This document shows positions 24,694 to 33,349 of a stretch of 64,000 bases of DNA, one piece after another; within the stretch, counting starts at the first letter, position 1; every line of letters begins with the position of its first letter. Under the pieces are notes generated by a model that saw nothing but the letters and a program-made list of their open reading frames with translations, did not search any database and had not been told where the DNA came from. The translations under genes and the position numbers were made by a program. The stretch covers positions 1 through 64,000 of the forward strand of contig CANQMO010000015.1 in NCBI GenBank assembly GCA_947624985.1, given 5' to 3'. This DNA comes from an uncultured Oscillospiraceae bacterium (GTDB lineage Bacteria; Bacillota; Clostridia; Oscillospirales; Oscillospiraceae).

Positions 24694-25959
24694 ATGGTCA
24701 AAGTGGATCTTTCGGGAGCGTTGAGCTTTCTGGACAGCACGGGGCCGGATTACGGCGCCGCCGGCCAGGCCCATCGGGCGCTGGCGGAGGGAAAGGGCGC
24801 CGGGGCCGATTTCACCGGCTGGCGGGAACTGCCCCGCCGTGTGCAGGGCGAGGAGCTGAAGCAGATATCCGCCGCGGCGGAGCGTATCCGCGACACCAGC
24901 GAGGTGCTGGTGGTTGTGGGTATCGGCGGCAGCTATCTGGGCGCCCGGGCGGGTATCGAGCTCATCAAGCCCAAAAACGGCCCGGAGGTCATCTTCGCCG
25001 GGACCGGCCTTTCGCCGGACGACCTGAACGATAAGCTGGACCTGCTGGGCGAGAGAGATTTCTCCATCAACGTGGTGTCCAAGTCTGGCACGACGCTGGA
25101 GCCGGCGGCGGCCTTCCGTATCTTCCGGGGCCTGCTGGAGAAGAAATATGGCGCGGCGGCCCGCAAGCGCATTTACGCCACCACCGACAAGGCCCGGGGC
25201 GTGCTCAAGTCCATCGCCGACAAAGAGGGGTACGAGACCTTTGTGGTGCCCGACGACGTGGGCGGCCGGTTCAGCGTGCTGTCCGCGGTGGGGCTGCTGC
25301 CTCTGGCGGCGGCGGGCTGCGACGTACACACCCTGGTAGGCGCCGCGGCGGAGGCCCTGTATGAGCTTGACCTGCGCAACCCCGACAACCCCGCCTGGCA
25401 GTATGCCGCCACCCGCAACGCCCTGTATTCCAAGGGCAAGAAGATCGAGATCCTGGCCAGCTACGAGCCCTCCTTCCGCTATATGGCGGAGTGGTGGAAG
25501 CAGCTCTACGGTGAGAGCGAGGGGAAGGATGGCGTGGGTATCTATCCCGCGTCTGTGGAGTATAACGCGGACCTGCACTCCATGGGCCAGTACATCCAGG
25601 ACGGCCCCCGCACCCTGATGGAGACCGTGGTCAGCTTCGACCGGCCCCGCCGGGACTATGAGATGCCCTTCAATATGGGCGACGCGGACGGGCTCAACTA
25701 TCTGGCGGGCCGGGGCCTGAGCGAGATATCCCGCGTCGCCATGGAAGCCGTCAAGGCGGCTCATGTGGCGGGCGGCGTGCCCAATATGGGCGTGAGTGTG
25801 CCTGTGCGCAACGAGGAGGGCTTCGCGGACCTGGTGTGCTTCTTCGAGGTGGCCTGCGCCATCAGCGGCTATATGCTGGGCGTCAACCCCTTCGACCAGC
25901 CCGGCGTGGAGGCCTATAAAAAGAACATGTTCCGCATGCTGGGCAAGCCCGGCGCCTGA
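24694..25959 (+). CDS. pgi: Glucose-6-phosphate isomerase
   Basis: 421 residues, typical of the short Firmicutes enzyme. VVGIGGSYLGARAGIE and VVSKSGTTLEPAAAFR bind the sugar phosphate, and the catalytic Glu lies in the GQYIQDGPR/ETVVSF area. It interconverts glucose 6-phosphate and fructose 6-phosphate. Own promoter; AGGAGGGTCTCTGCAAA precedes the ATG. Confidence 0.96.
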   Translation: MVKVDLSGALSFLDSTGPDYGAAGQAHRALAEGKGAGADFTGWRELPRRVQGEELKQISAAAERIRDTSEVLVVVGIGGSYLGARAGIELIKPKNGPEVIFAGTGLSPDDLNDKLDLLGERDFSINVVSKSGTTLEPAAAFRIFRGLLEKKYGAAARKRIYATTDKARGVLKSIADKEGYETFVVPDDVGGRFSVLSAVGLLPLAAAGCDVHTLVGAAAEALYELDLRNPDNPAWQYAATRNALYSKGKKIEILASYEPSFRYMAEWWKQLYGESEGKDGVGIYPASVEYNADLHSMGQYIQDGPRTLMETVVSFDRPRRDYEMPFNMGDADGLNYLAGRGLSEISRVAMEAVKAAHVAGGVPNMGVSVPVRNEEGFADLVCFFEVACAISGYMLGVNPFDQPGVEAYKKNMFRMLGKPGA

Positions 25960-26056
25960 GTGGGAAATTTTATCTTAATTTTCTCAGATTCCCGTTGCAG
26001 GGACGAGGGAAAGATGGTAAAATACCGTTAACTCATGAAGGGAGCGTGATGATCTT

Positions 26057-26476
26057 TTGATCAGATTGATCATGGGTCTCAAAGGGACCGGTAAGACGAA
26101 GCAGCTGGTGGAATTGGTGCGCAAAGCGGTGGATGAGGAGCACGGCGACGTGATCTGTATCGAGAAGGACAAGGTCCTTACATACGACATCCCCTATCAG
26201 GCGCGGCTCGTCCATGCGTCCCAGTACGGGATCAACTCTATGGAGTTGATGCGCGGTTTCATCAGCGGCCTGGCCGCCGGGAATTTCGACATCACCCATG
26301 TGTTCATCGACAACCTGTTCAAGATCATCCGTCCGGCCTCCGCTGAGGACCTGGGCCAGTTTTTGGAGTGGCTGGAGCGCTTCGGCCAGTCCGAGGGGAT
26401 CACCTTCACCGTGACCGTCTCCGCCGACCCAGCGGAATATGGCCCGGAGGTGACCAGGTTCCTTTACGAGGAATAA
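26057..26476 (+). CDS. Small P-loop ATP-binding protein, function unknown
   Basis: 139 residues from a TTG at 26057; ATG 26049 meets a stop within four codons. Walker A is GLKGTGKTKQ (7-16) and Walker B is THVFIDNLF near 80-88. It is too short for a full ATPase of a known family, and proteins of this shape are often loosely labelled as twitching-motility PilT-like in Clostridia without support. It may bind ATP as a small kinase-like regulator. It follows pgi and ends at a strong terminator. Confidence 0.7.
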   Translation: MIRLIMGLKGTGKTKQLVELVRKAVDEEHGDVICIEKDKVLTYDIPYQARLVHASQYGINSMELMRGFISGLAAGNFDITHVFIDNLFKIIRPASAEDLGQFLEWLERFGQSEGITFTVTVSADPAEYGPEVTRFLYEE

Positions 26477-26492
26477 ATCACAACAAAAAACG

Positions 26493-26525
26493 CGGCCTCC
26501 GGCATGAGCCGGAGGCCGTTATTTT
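26493..26525 (+). terminator. Terminator of the P-loop gene
   Basis: CGGCCTCCGGC pairs with GCCGGAGGCCG around ATGA, then TTATTTT. Confidence 0.85.
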
Positions 26526-26541
26526 GCGCCGTGCGCGGGTT

Positions 26542-27737
26542 CTATGCTGTGGGCGTAAAGATATACGCTGTGCCGTCGGAGACCGACACTGTGACGTCGG
26601 CCACCGCCGCCGTGTCCACGAACCGGTTGAAGATGGTCGTGTTCACCCCGGTGTAGCCGTTGATGCCGGCGGTGATGGTGTTCTGCTCCGCCTCATCCTC
26701 GCCGTAGCGCTCGACCACGTACTCGACGCCGTCCGCATAATGGACGACCATCTCTTTGACCGACGCGCCGTTCCAGAGGGCGCTGCCTCTGTAATAGAGC
26801 TTTTCCTCCAAGGTCAGTCCCGTTCTTTCTCCGCCAGATCAGGGAGACTGATGAATACGCTCAGAGGCGAGAGACAGGCGGTCAGGTCCCCGCATGTGAG
26901 ACGGACGGAGGGGATGCGGTTCGACGTGGGGATGCGGATGGCGTCCGAGGAGTCCTGGGCCATGCCATCCGGGCCCGGAGGTTGAGGGTTAAGAGAAGCG
27001 TATCGTCCGTGGACAGCGCGTCCCCGTGCTCTGTTGCCAGAGGCATGAAGCAGTAGACCCCGTGCAGGACCGTATCCGTGGTCTCGGCGGCGTTCAGGAT
27101 GTCGAAGGGGTCCAGAGCGAACCCGGAGGCGGTCTTGACCGTGACGAGAGAATCACCGCTTTCATCGGCCGCAGTGTACAGGCCCGCCGGAAGCATGTTG
27201 CCGAAGGTGTTGATCTGGGGCAGACCGTCCGGGCACGCCATGGTGTAGGTGATGGCGCCCACGCCGTTTTCGTCGATGAGGCAGTTTTCCACGGTCAGGG
27301 TGTAATCGCCTGCCGTCACGGACTGGCCCACTTCCGTCACATAGTCCCCCAAGGCGGCCTCCGCCGTATCCGTGTCCGCCGTCTCAAAGTGCTGGCCGGG
27401 CATGACGTCGGATCCCCTGAACGGGCACCGGCAGCTTCTCGCTCTCCCGGCTCTCCAGGCCCTTGTCCCCAAAGACCGAGTCAAAAAAGTCCGTGTAATT
27501 GCCCACGGCCCAGGCCGTCGCCGACAGGGCCAGCACCAGCGCGGCGGCAACGGTGGCCCGGGCGGCCAGGCGCAGGGGCCGGCGCTTTTTGCCCCGGGGC
27601 CCGGCAGTGAGCACGCCCCGTTTCGTGAGGTTTTCCATGACCTGTTCGGCGCCGACAGGCGACGGGTCCAGACTGACCCCCAGCGCATCCAGGTCCAGTT
27701 CGTCCATCAGGTCTGTGATAGCAACAGTGGTTTTCAT
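26542..27737 (-). pseudogene. Frameshifted anti-sigma-like (DUF4179-type) membrane protein
   Basis: The gene starts at 27737 with MKTTVAITDLMDELDLDAL, then VMENLTKRGVL, a basic KKRRPLRL and a membrane helix (ATVAAALVLALSATAWAVG), the usual plan of the protein encoded after such ECF sigma genes. The frame breaks at a G4 run (27414-27417): continuing one frame over gives GSDVMPGQHFETADTD up to LLLTLNLRARM. A second break near 26960 and a third near 26830 are needed to reach the last intact piece (EEKLYYRGSALWNGASVKEM to the stop at 26542). With at least three shifts, no full product can be made. Confidence 0.75.
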
Positions 27738-28231
27738 TGCGCTCTGTCCTCCTCTTCAAACATCCGTTGAAGCTGTCTCCGGCCCCTGCTCAGCCGCTGG
27801 CGCACCGCTTCCGGGCTCATGTTCAGCCGCCGGGCGATGGCGGGGGCGCTCTCACACAGATAGTAATACCGCAGGAATATCTCCCGGTCCGTGCCGTTCA
27901 TGCTGTCCAGGTAGTGGAGGAGAAGCTGCTTGCTCTCCCGGAGCAGGACCTCCTTCTCCGGCGTGCCGGCACTGATCGCCAGGGCCTCGTCCTCCAGGGA
28001 TACCTCCTGGCCCGCCTGGCGGAGCCGGTCGATGGCCCGGGTCCGGGCGATGGCGCTCAGGTAGCTTTTTACCTTCCCGGCCTGGAGAGCGCCCCGCCTG
28101 CGCCACAGGAGCAGAAACGCGTCCGACGTGACTTCCTCCGCGTCCTGGGCGATGAGCCGCCCGCCAAATACGCCCCACACCACGGCGCTCACATAGGGCG
28201 TGTACCGCTGGATCATCCAGCGCAGCCCCAT
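27734..28231 (-). CDS. ECF-type RNA polymerase sigma factor, N-terminus probably frameshifted
   Basis: 165 residues. Region 2 reads YTPYVSAVVWGVFGGRLIA then DAEEVTSDAFLLLWRRR; region 4 is MNGTDREIFLRYYYLCESA then PAIARRLNMSPEAVRQRLSRGRRQL. From ATG 28231 the protein lacks the first dozen or so residues of usual region 2. One frame over, directly upstream, lies DEQTALALMNRGQRDG, which would join perfectly as the missing N-terminus if the G4 at 28227-28230 were G3. So this gene may carry a +1 frameshift like its partner. Overlaps the anti-sigma start by 4 bases. Confidence 0.7.
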   Translation of the reverse strand: MGLRWMIQRYTPYVSAVVWGVFGGRLIAQDAEEVTSDAFLLLWRRRGALQAGKVKSYLSAIARTRAIDRLRQAGQEVSLEDEALAISAGTPEKEVLLRESKQLLLHYLDSMNGTDREIFLRYYYLCESAPAIARRLNMSPEAVRQRLSRGRRQLQRMFEEEDRAQ

Positions 28232-28309
28232 CTCGTTGCCCTCTGTTCATCAAAGCGAGGGCGGTCTGTTCATCCTTAAAAATGCGAGATTGTGACAGTT
28301 TCCCCCACG

Positions 28310-28341
28310 AAAAAAGCGGCATGACCCGAAAGTCATGCCGC
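28310..28341 (-). terminator. Terminator of the cysteine desulfurase gene
   Basis: On the minus strand GCGGCATGAC pairs with GTCATGCCGC and is followed by T6, 16 bases after the stop codon. Confidence 0.85.
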
Positions 28342-28356
28342 CATTATCATGCCCTG

Positions 28357-29484
28357 TCAAAGGGATCTATACAGGCTGTCGTGTGCCCGGATGAGCCCCT
28401 GACAGAGAGCGTCTATATCTTCCTGGGTCGTGAAGCGGCTCAGGGAGACCCGGACGGCCCCGTCGATGACAGGCGCCGGCAGGCCCATGGCTTCCAGCAC
28501 GTGGCTGCGGGCGCCCCTCTTGCAGGCCGAGCCCTTGGACACGCATATGCCCATGCCGTCCAGGTAATTCAAAAGCACCTCGCTGCGATAGCCCGGCAGG
28601 GACAGGCACAGGATGTGGGGCGCGCCGCCGCCGATGACCGTCATGTCCGGCAGGGCGGCGAAGAGCGCGTCCACGGCGTGCCGCCGCAGAGCGGCCATGC
28701 GGGAGGCCGCGTCAGCGTCGGCCCGACAGGCCCGGACCGCCGCGGCCAGGGCGCAGACGCCGGGCATGTTCTCCGTGCCGGAGCGGAAGCCGTTTTCCTG
28801 GCCGCCGCCCTGGATGAGGGGCGGTAGCTTCACGCCGGCGCGGACGTACTGGGCCCCCACGCCCTTGGGGGCGTGGATCTTGTGGCCGGAGACGGTGACG
28901 ATATCCGCCCCCAGGCTCTTGACAGTGAAGGGCAGCTTCATGTATCCTTGTATGGCGTCCACATGCAGCAGGGCGGGGGAGCCCGCCTCTTTGACTGCCC
29001 GGGCCACGGCGGGGATGTCCGTGACGGCGCCGGTCTCGTTGTTGACCAGCATCAGGCTCACCAGCGCCGTGTCCGGCCGCAGGGCCGACGCCACCGCCTC
29101 AGCGCTGACGGCCCCGTCCGGACCGGGGGCCAGACGGGTCACTTCATAGCCCAGAGACTGCATGTAGTCCACGGTCCTGCGGACCGCGTCGTGCTCGGTG
29201 AGGCCCGTGATGATGTGCCGGCCCTTGTGGCGCATGAGCCGGCAGGCGCCCCGGATGGCCCAGTTGTCCCCCTCAGAGCCGCCGGAGGTGAAGAAAACTT
29301 CCTCGGGCCTGGCGCCCAGGCTGGCGGCTACTGTCTGCCGGGCCGCTTTGAGCATCTCCCGGGCGGCACGGCCGGGGCCGTGGGTGGAACTGGGATTGCC
29401 GAAACCCTTCGTCATGGCCTCCGTGGCCGCCTGCACCGCCTCCGGGCAGACCGGCGTCGTGGCCGCGTTGTCAAGATAGATCAT
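28357..29484 (-). CDS. Cysteine desulfurase (NifS/IscS-like)
   Basis: 375 residues. MIYLDNAATTP opens the fold I aminotransferase; His98 in TEHDA stacks on PLP, Lys202 in VTVSGHKIHAPKG forms the Schiff base, and Cys321 in SKGSACKRGA is the persulfide carrier. It removes sulfur from cysteine for Fe-S clusters or tRNA thiolation. The start at 29484 fits the family N-terminus; the longer upstream frame overlaps the divergent mtaB promoter. No iscU or thiI neighbour is present, so the acceptor is open; the divergent neighbour is a methylthiotransferase that needs sulfur. Confidence 0.92.
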   Translation of the reverse strand: MIYLDNAATTPVCPEAVQAATEAMTKGFGNPSSTHGPGRAAREMLKAARQTVAASLGARPEEVFFTSGGSEGDNWAIRGACRLMRHKGRHIITGLTEHDAVRRTVDYMQSLGYEVTRLAPGPDGAVSAEAVASALRPDTALVSLMLVNNETGAVTDIPAVARAVKEAGSPALLHVDAIQGYMKLPFTVKSLGADIVTVSGHKIHAPKGVGAQYVRAGVKLPPLIQGGGQENGFRSGTENMPGVCALAAAVRACRADADAASRMAALRRHAVDALFAALPDMTVIGGGAPHILCLSLPGYRSEVLLNYLDGMGICVSKGSACKRGARSHVLEAMGLPAPVIDGAVRVSLSRFTTQEDIDALCQGLIRAHDSLYRSL

Positions 29485-29548
29485 CTTCAAATCACCGTCC
29501 CGATCATAGTGATCATTATAAATCGGGACCGTCAAAAAGGCAAGGAAT

Positions 29549-30817
29549 ATGAGATACGCCGTATACACCTTGGGCTGCAAGGTAAATCAATACGAGACCC
29601 AGGCGCTGGAGACCATGCTCCGGGAGCGGGGATTTCAGCGGGCGGAGCGGGACGCGGACGTGGTCATCGTGAACACCTGCGCCGTCACGGCGGAGAGCGG
29701 GCGCAAGTCCCGTCAGGCCGTCCGGCGGCTGCAAAGCCGGAACCCGGGGGCGCTGACGGTGGTGTGCGGGTGCTTTTCCCAGCTGGAGCCGGAGCAGGCG
29801 CGGGCCCTGGGGGCGGATATCGTGTTCGGCAGCGGGGATAAACACGCCCTGGCGGATGCCATTGAGCGGGCCCTGCCCGTCACGGTGGTGGACGACCCCT
29901 TCAAACGGATGGCCTTTGAGCCGCTGGAGGCCGGGGCCGTGTCTGGCCGGACACGGGCCATGCTGAAGATACAGGACGGCTGCGACAACTTCTGCGCCTA
30001 CTGCGTGATCCCCTACGCCCGGGGCCGGGTCCGGTCCCTGCCTTTGGAGGACTGCGCGGCCCAGGCGGGAAAACTGGCGGCGGAGGGTTTCCGGGAGATC
30101 GTGGTCACGGGGATCGAGATCGCCTCCTACGGCAAGGACCTGCCGGGAAGGCCGGGCCTGGCCGACGGGGTGGAGGCCGTGGCCAAGGCCGCGCCGGACG
30201 CCCGTATCCGTCTTGGCTCGCTGGAGCCCACAGTGGTGACGGAGGACTTCTGCCGGCGGCTGGCGGCGCTGGGGAACGTGTGCCCCCACTTCCATCTGTC
30301 CTTACAGTCCGGCTGCGACGATACCCTGTCGCGGATGGGCCGGAAGTACGATACGGCGGCCTTTGCCGCCGTGTGCCAGCGGCTGCGGCGGTATTTTCCC
30401 GGCTGCGGGCTCACGGCGGACCTGATCTGCGGCTTCCCCGGGGAGAGCGAGGCGGATTTTGCGTCCACACTGGACTTTGTGGAGCGGTGCGGTTTTTTCC
30501 ATGTCCATGCCTTTCCTTATTCCGTCCGTCCCGGCACCAGGGCGGCGGATATGCCGGAGCAGGTGGACAGGGCGGTGAAGGAGGAGCGGGTGCGCCGGGC
30601 CTGCGCGGTGGCGGCCCGGACAAAACGGGCCTTTTTGCAGAGCATGGTGGGCAGGACGCTGCCGGTGCTGTTTGAAAACGCCCATGCCGGGCACGCGGAC
30701 AACTACTGCCCGGTGCGGGTGGAGAGCCCTGTGGCCCGGGGGAGCGTGCTGCCGGTACACATCACCGGCGTGGATGGCAACGTGCTGCTGGGACAGGCCG
30801 CAAAAGCGGAGGTTTGA
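29549..30817 (+). CDS. mtaB: tRNA t6A37 methylthiotransferase MtaB
   Basis: 422 residues. The N-terminal UPF0004 domain (YTLGCKVNQYETQAL, NTCAVT, CGCFSQ) binds one Fe-S cluster through three cysteines; the radical-SAM domain has CDNFCAYC at about 145-152; a short TRAM domain ends the protein (GRTLPVLFENAHAGHADNY). MtaB adds a methylthio group to N6-threonylcarbamoyladenosine at position 37 of tRNA. The GCKVNQ motif separates MtaB from MiaB and RimO. Confidence 0.93.
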   Translation: MRYAVYTLGCKVNQYETQALETMLRERGFQRAERDADVVIVNTCAVTAESGRKSRQAVRRLQSRNPGALTVVCGCFSQLEPEQARALGADIVFGSGDKHALADAIERALPVTVVDDPFKRMAFEPLEAGAVSGRTRAMLKIQDGCDNFCAYCVIPYARGRVRSLPLEDCAAQAGKLAAEGFREIVVTGIEIASYGKDLPGRPGLADGVEAVAKAAPDARIRLGSLEPTVVTEDFCRRLAALGNVCPHFHLSLQSGCDDTLSRMGRKYDTAAFAAVCQRLRRYFPGCGLTADLICGFPGESEADFASTLDFVERCGFFHVHAFPYSVRPGTRAADMPEQVDRAVKEERVRRACAVAARTKRAFLQSMVGRTLPVLFENAHAGHADNYCPVRVESPVARGSVLPVHITGVDGNVLLGQAAKAEV

Positions 30818-30818
30818 T

Positions 30819-30846
30819 TTGCATTCTTTCGCCGGAGTGCTATAAT
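30819..30846 (+). promoter_or_regulatory. serC-serA promoter
   Basis: TTGCAT at 30819 and TATAAT at 30841 with a 16-base spacer; the spacer is slightly short and the -35 weak. No T-box or other leader structure is evident in the 50 bases before serC. Confidence 0.55.
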
Positions 30847-30896
30847 GATAGTACGATAATGATATAGTTTAAATCAATGGGAGCAGAAGGCACGAA

Positions 30897-31982
30897 ATGA
30901 AAAGGGAAGAGACTTTCAATTTTTCCGCGGGACCGTCTGTCCTGCCGGAGGAGGCTCTGGAGCGAGCCGGCAAAGAGATACTGAACTATAACGGCAGCGG
31001 TATGTCCGTCATGGAGATGAGCCACCGCAGCGCCTTCTTTCAGGAGATATTCGACGAGACGAAGGCCAAGCTGCGCGCGGCCCTGTCCGTGCCGGACACC
31101 CACGATATCCTGTTTTTGCAGGGGGGCGCGTCGGCGCAGTTTTCCATGGTGCCCCTGAACCTGATGGAGGGGGGCACGGCGGACTACGCCGTCACCGGCA
31201 ACTTCTCCAACATCGCCGCCAAGGAGGCCCAAAAGTACGGCACGGTCCACATCGCCGCCTCCTCCCGGGACGATAACTTCTCCTATATCCCGCCTCAGAG
31301 TGCGCTGGACCTGTCGCCGGAGGCCAAATACTTCCACTACTGCGCTAACAACACCATCTACGGCACCGCCTGGAGCTATGTGCCGGAGACGCCCGCGCCT
31401 CTGGTGTGCGACATGAGCTCGGAGATCCTGTCCCGGCCTGTGGACGTGTCCAAATACGGCGTCATCTACGCCGGGGCCCAGAAGAACATGGCCCCCGCCG
31501 GGGTGACCGTGGTCATCATCGACCGGTCTCTGGCCGGACGGGAAGCGCCCTATACGCCCCTCATCATGAGCTATAAGACCATGATCGAAAAGGACAGCAT
31601 GTACAACACGCCGCCCTGCTGGTGTATCTATATGCTGGGTCTGGTCCTGGACTGGCTCAAGAGCCAGGGGGGCGTGCGGGGTATGGAGGCCATCAAGCAT
31701 GAGAAGGCGGCCGTCATCTACGACGTCATCGACAACAGCGCCCTGTATAAGCCCTGCGCCCGGCGGGACAGCCGCAGCGATATGAACGTGACCTTCCGCA
31801 CCGGGGACCCGGAGCTGGACGCGCTCTTTGCCAGAGATGCCCAGGCCCGGGGGCTCATGAATCTGAAAGGCCACCGCAGCGTAGGCGGCATGCGGGCGTC
31901 GCTCTACAACGCCCAGAGCATGGAGGGCGTGAAGACCCTGGCGGCGTTTATGAAGGAATTTGAGAGGGAACACCATGTATAA
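30897..31982 (+). CDS. serC: Phosphoserine aminotransferase
   Basis: 361 residues. NFSAGPSVLPEEALERA is the family start, LFLQGGASAQFSMVPLNL binds PLP phosphate and the PLP lysine lies in YAGAQKNMAPAG near 198. It converts 3-phosphohydroxypyruvate and glutamate into phosphoserine. Overlaps serA by 8 bases, giving a two-gene serine operon with a shared promoter. Confidence 0.96.
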   Translation: MKREETFNFSAGPSVLPEEALERAGKEILNYNGSGMSVMEMSHRSAFFQEIFDETKAKLRAALSVPDTHDILFLQGGASAQFSMVPLNLMEGGTADYAVTGNFSNIAAKEAQKYGTVHIAASSRDDNFSYIPPQSALDLSPEAKYFHYCANNTIYGTAWSYVPETPAPLVCDMSSEILSRPVDVSKYGVIYAGAQKNMAPAGVTVVIIDRSLAGREAPYTPLIMSYKTMIEKDSMYNTPPCWCIYMLGLVLDWLKSQGGVRGMEAIKHEKAAVIYDVIDNSALYKPCARRDSRSDMNVTFRTGDPELDALFARDAQARGLMNLKGHRSVGGMRASLYNAQSMEGVKTLAAFMKEFEREHHV

Positions 31983-33135
31983 GATCAGGACCATGAACAA
32001 TATCTCCCGGCAGGGACTGAACGTGCTGAGCGCCAAGGGGCTGATGGTGGACAACGACGCGGGAGAGCCCGACGGGCTGCTGATCCGCTCCGCGAAGCTG
32101 CACGATATGGAGATGGCGGATAATCTGCTCGCTATCGCCCGGGCCGGCGTGGGCACGGACAACGTGCCCGTGGAGCGCTGCACGGAAAAGGGTATCGTCG
32201 TGCTCAATACCGCCGGGGCCAACGCCCAGGCGGTGGTGGAGCTGGCGATCTGCTCGCTGGTGATGGCCTCCCGGGACGTGATGGGCGGCGCCCTGTGGGT
32301 CAACTCTCTGGCCGGGCGGGACGACGTGGAAGCCGCCGTGGAGGCGGGGAAGAAGGCCTTCGTGGGACCGGAGATCCGGGGCAAGACCCTGGGCGTGATC
32401 GGGCTGGGCGGTATCGGCTCGCGCATAGCCAAGACCGCTATCGCTCTCGGCATGGAGGTGGTGGGCTACGACCCCTATATCTCCGTGGAGGCCGCCTGGC
32501 ACATCCACAGCGACGTGCAGCACGCCGAGGATCTGGCCAGCCTCTACCGGGTCAGCGATTATGTGCTGGTGCAGGTCCATCACAACGAAAAGACCCACCA
32601 CATGATCGACGCCAATGCCCTGGCCGCCATGCGGGACGGGGTGCGGGTGATAAACCTGGCCCGGGGCGGCCTTGTGGACGACGACGCCATGCTGGCGGCC
32701 CTGGCCTCCGGCAAGGTGGCCCGGTATGTGACGGACTTCCCCAGCGCAAAGCTCGCCGGAGCCAAAGGCGTGGTGGCCTTCCCACATCTGGGCGCCTCTA
32801 CGCCGGAGAGCGAGGAGAAATGCGCCGTCATGGCGGCGCAGGAGCTCGCCGACTATATCCTCAACGGCAATATCCGCAACTCCGTCAACATGCCGGAGCT
32901 GGTGCTGGAGCGGGCGGGCGTCGCACGGCTGTGCGCCATCCACGACAACGTGCCCCGTATGCTCAACAGCTTTCTGGACATCATCGGCGGCGCCAACATC
33001 AATGTGGAGCATATGCAGAACCGGGCGCGCGGCCCCGTGGCCTACACGGTCATCGACCTGGGCAGCCCCATCGGCCCGGAGCTTGTCAGGGCCATCGCCG
33101 CCGTGCCCAATGTGCGGCGGGTGCGGATCATCTGA
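31975..33135 (+). CDS. serA: D-3-phosphoglycerate dehydrogenase
   Basis: 386 residues from ATG 31975, which has GAGAGGGAACACC before it. A catalytic/NAD domain follows (GVGTDNVPVERC, then GKTLGVIGLGGIGSRIAKTA near 139-158, RGGLVDDDAM) and a C-terminal ACT domain (DNVPRMLNSFLDIIGGANIN) gives probable serine feedback control. It makes 3-phosphohydroxypyruvate, the serC substrate. This is the shorter ASB-less type of SerA. Confidence 0.95.
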   Translation: MYKIRTMNNISRQGLNVLSAKGLMVDNDAGEPDGLLIRSAKLHDMEMADNLLAIARAGVGTDNVPVERCTEKGIVVLNTAGANAQAVVELAICSLVMASRDVMGGALWVNSLAGRDDVEAAVEAGKKAFVGPEIRGKTLGVIGLGGIGSRIAKTAIALGMEVVGYDPYISVEAAWHIHSDVQHAEDLASLYRVSDYVLVQVHHNEKTHHMIDANALAAMRDGVRVINLARGGLVDDDAMLAALASGKVARYVTDFPSAKLAGAKGVVAFPHLGASTPESEEKCAVMAAQELADYILNGNIRNSVNMPELVLERAGVARLCAIHDNVPRMLNSFLDIIGGANINVEHMQNRARGPVAYTVIDLGSPIGPELVRAIAAVPNVRRVRII

Positions 33136-33151
33136 AAACGGTCTTCAAGTG

Positions 33152-33181
33152 ACAGGCCGGGGCGACCCGGCCTGTTTCGTT
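33152..33181 (+). terminator. serCA terminator
   Basis: ACAGGCCGGG pairs with CCCGGCCTGT around GCGA, then TTCGTT. Confidence 0.8.
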
Positions 33182-33265
33182 ACAATTGCAGTTAACATAA
33201 TTACAAAATAGTTTCAATTAATTCTTAAATATCACATTTTAGAGACAAAAATTTCATAAAATTAC

Positions 33266-33294
33266 TTGCAAAGCGAGTAGAAGCATGGTATAGT
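33266..33294 (+). promoter_or_regulatory. Promoter of the surface-protein gene
   Basis: TTGCAA at 33266 and TATAGT at 33289 are 17 bases apart. The 80 bases before it are very AT-rich against a GC-rich background, as UP-element-like sequence would be. Confidence 0.65.
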
Positions 33295-33349
33295 GGCATG
33301 TGTATTTATGGAAACTTGTGCGTTTATGCGTAAAAGATGGAGGATGGGT

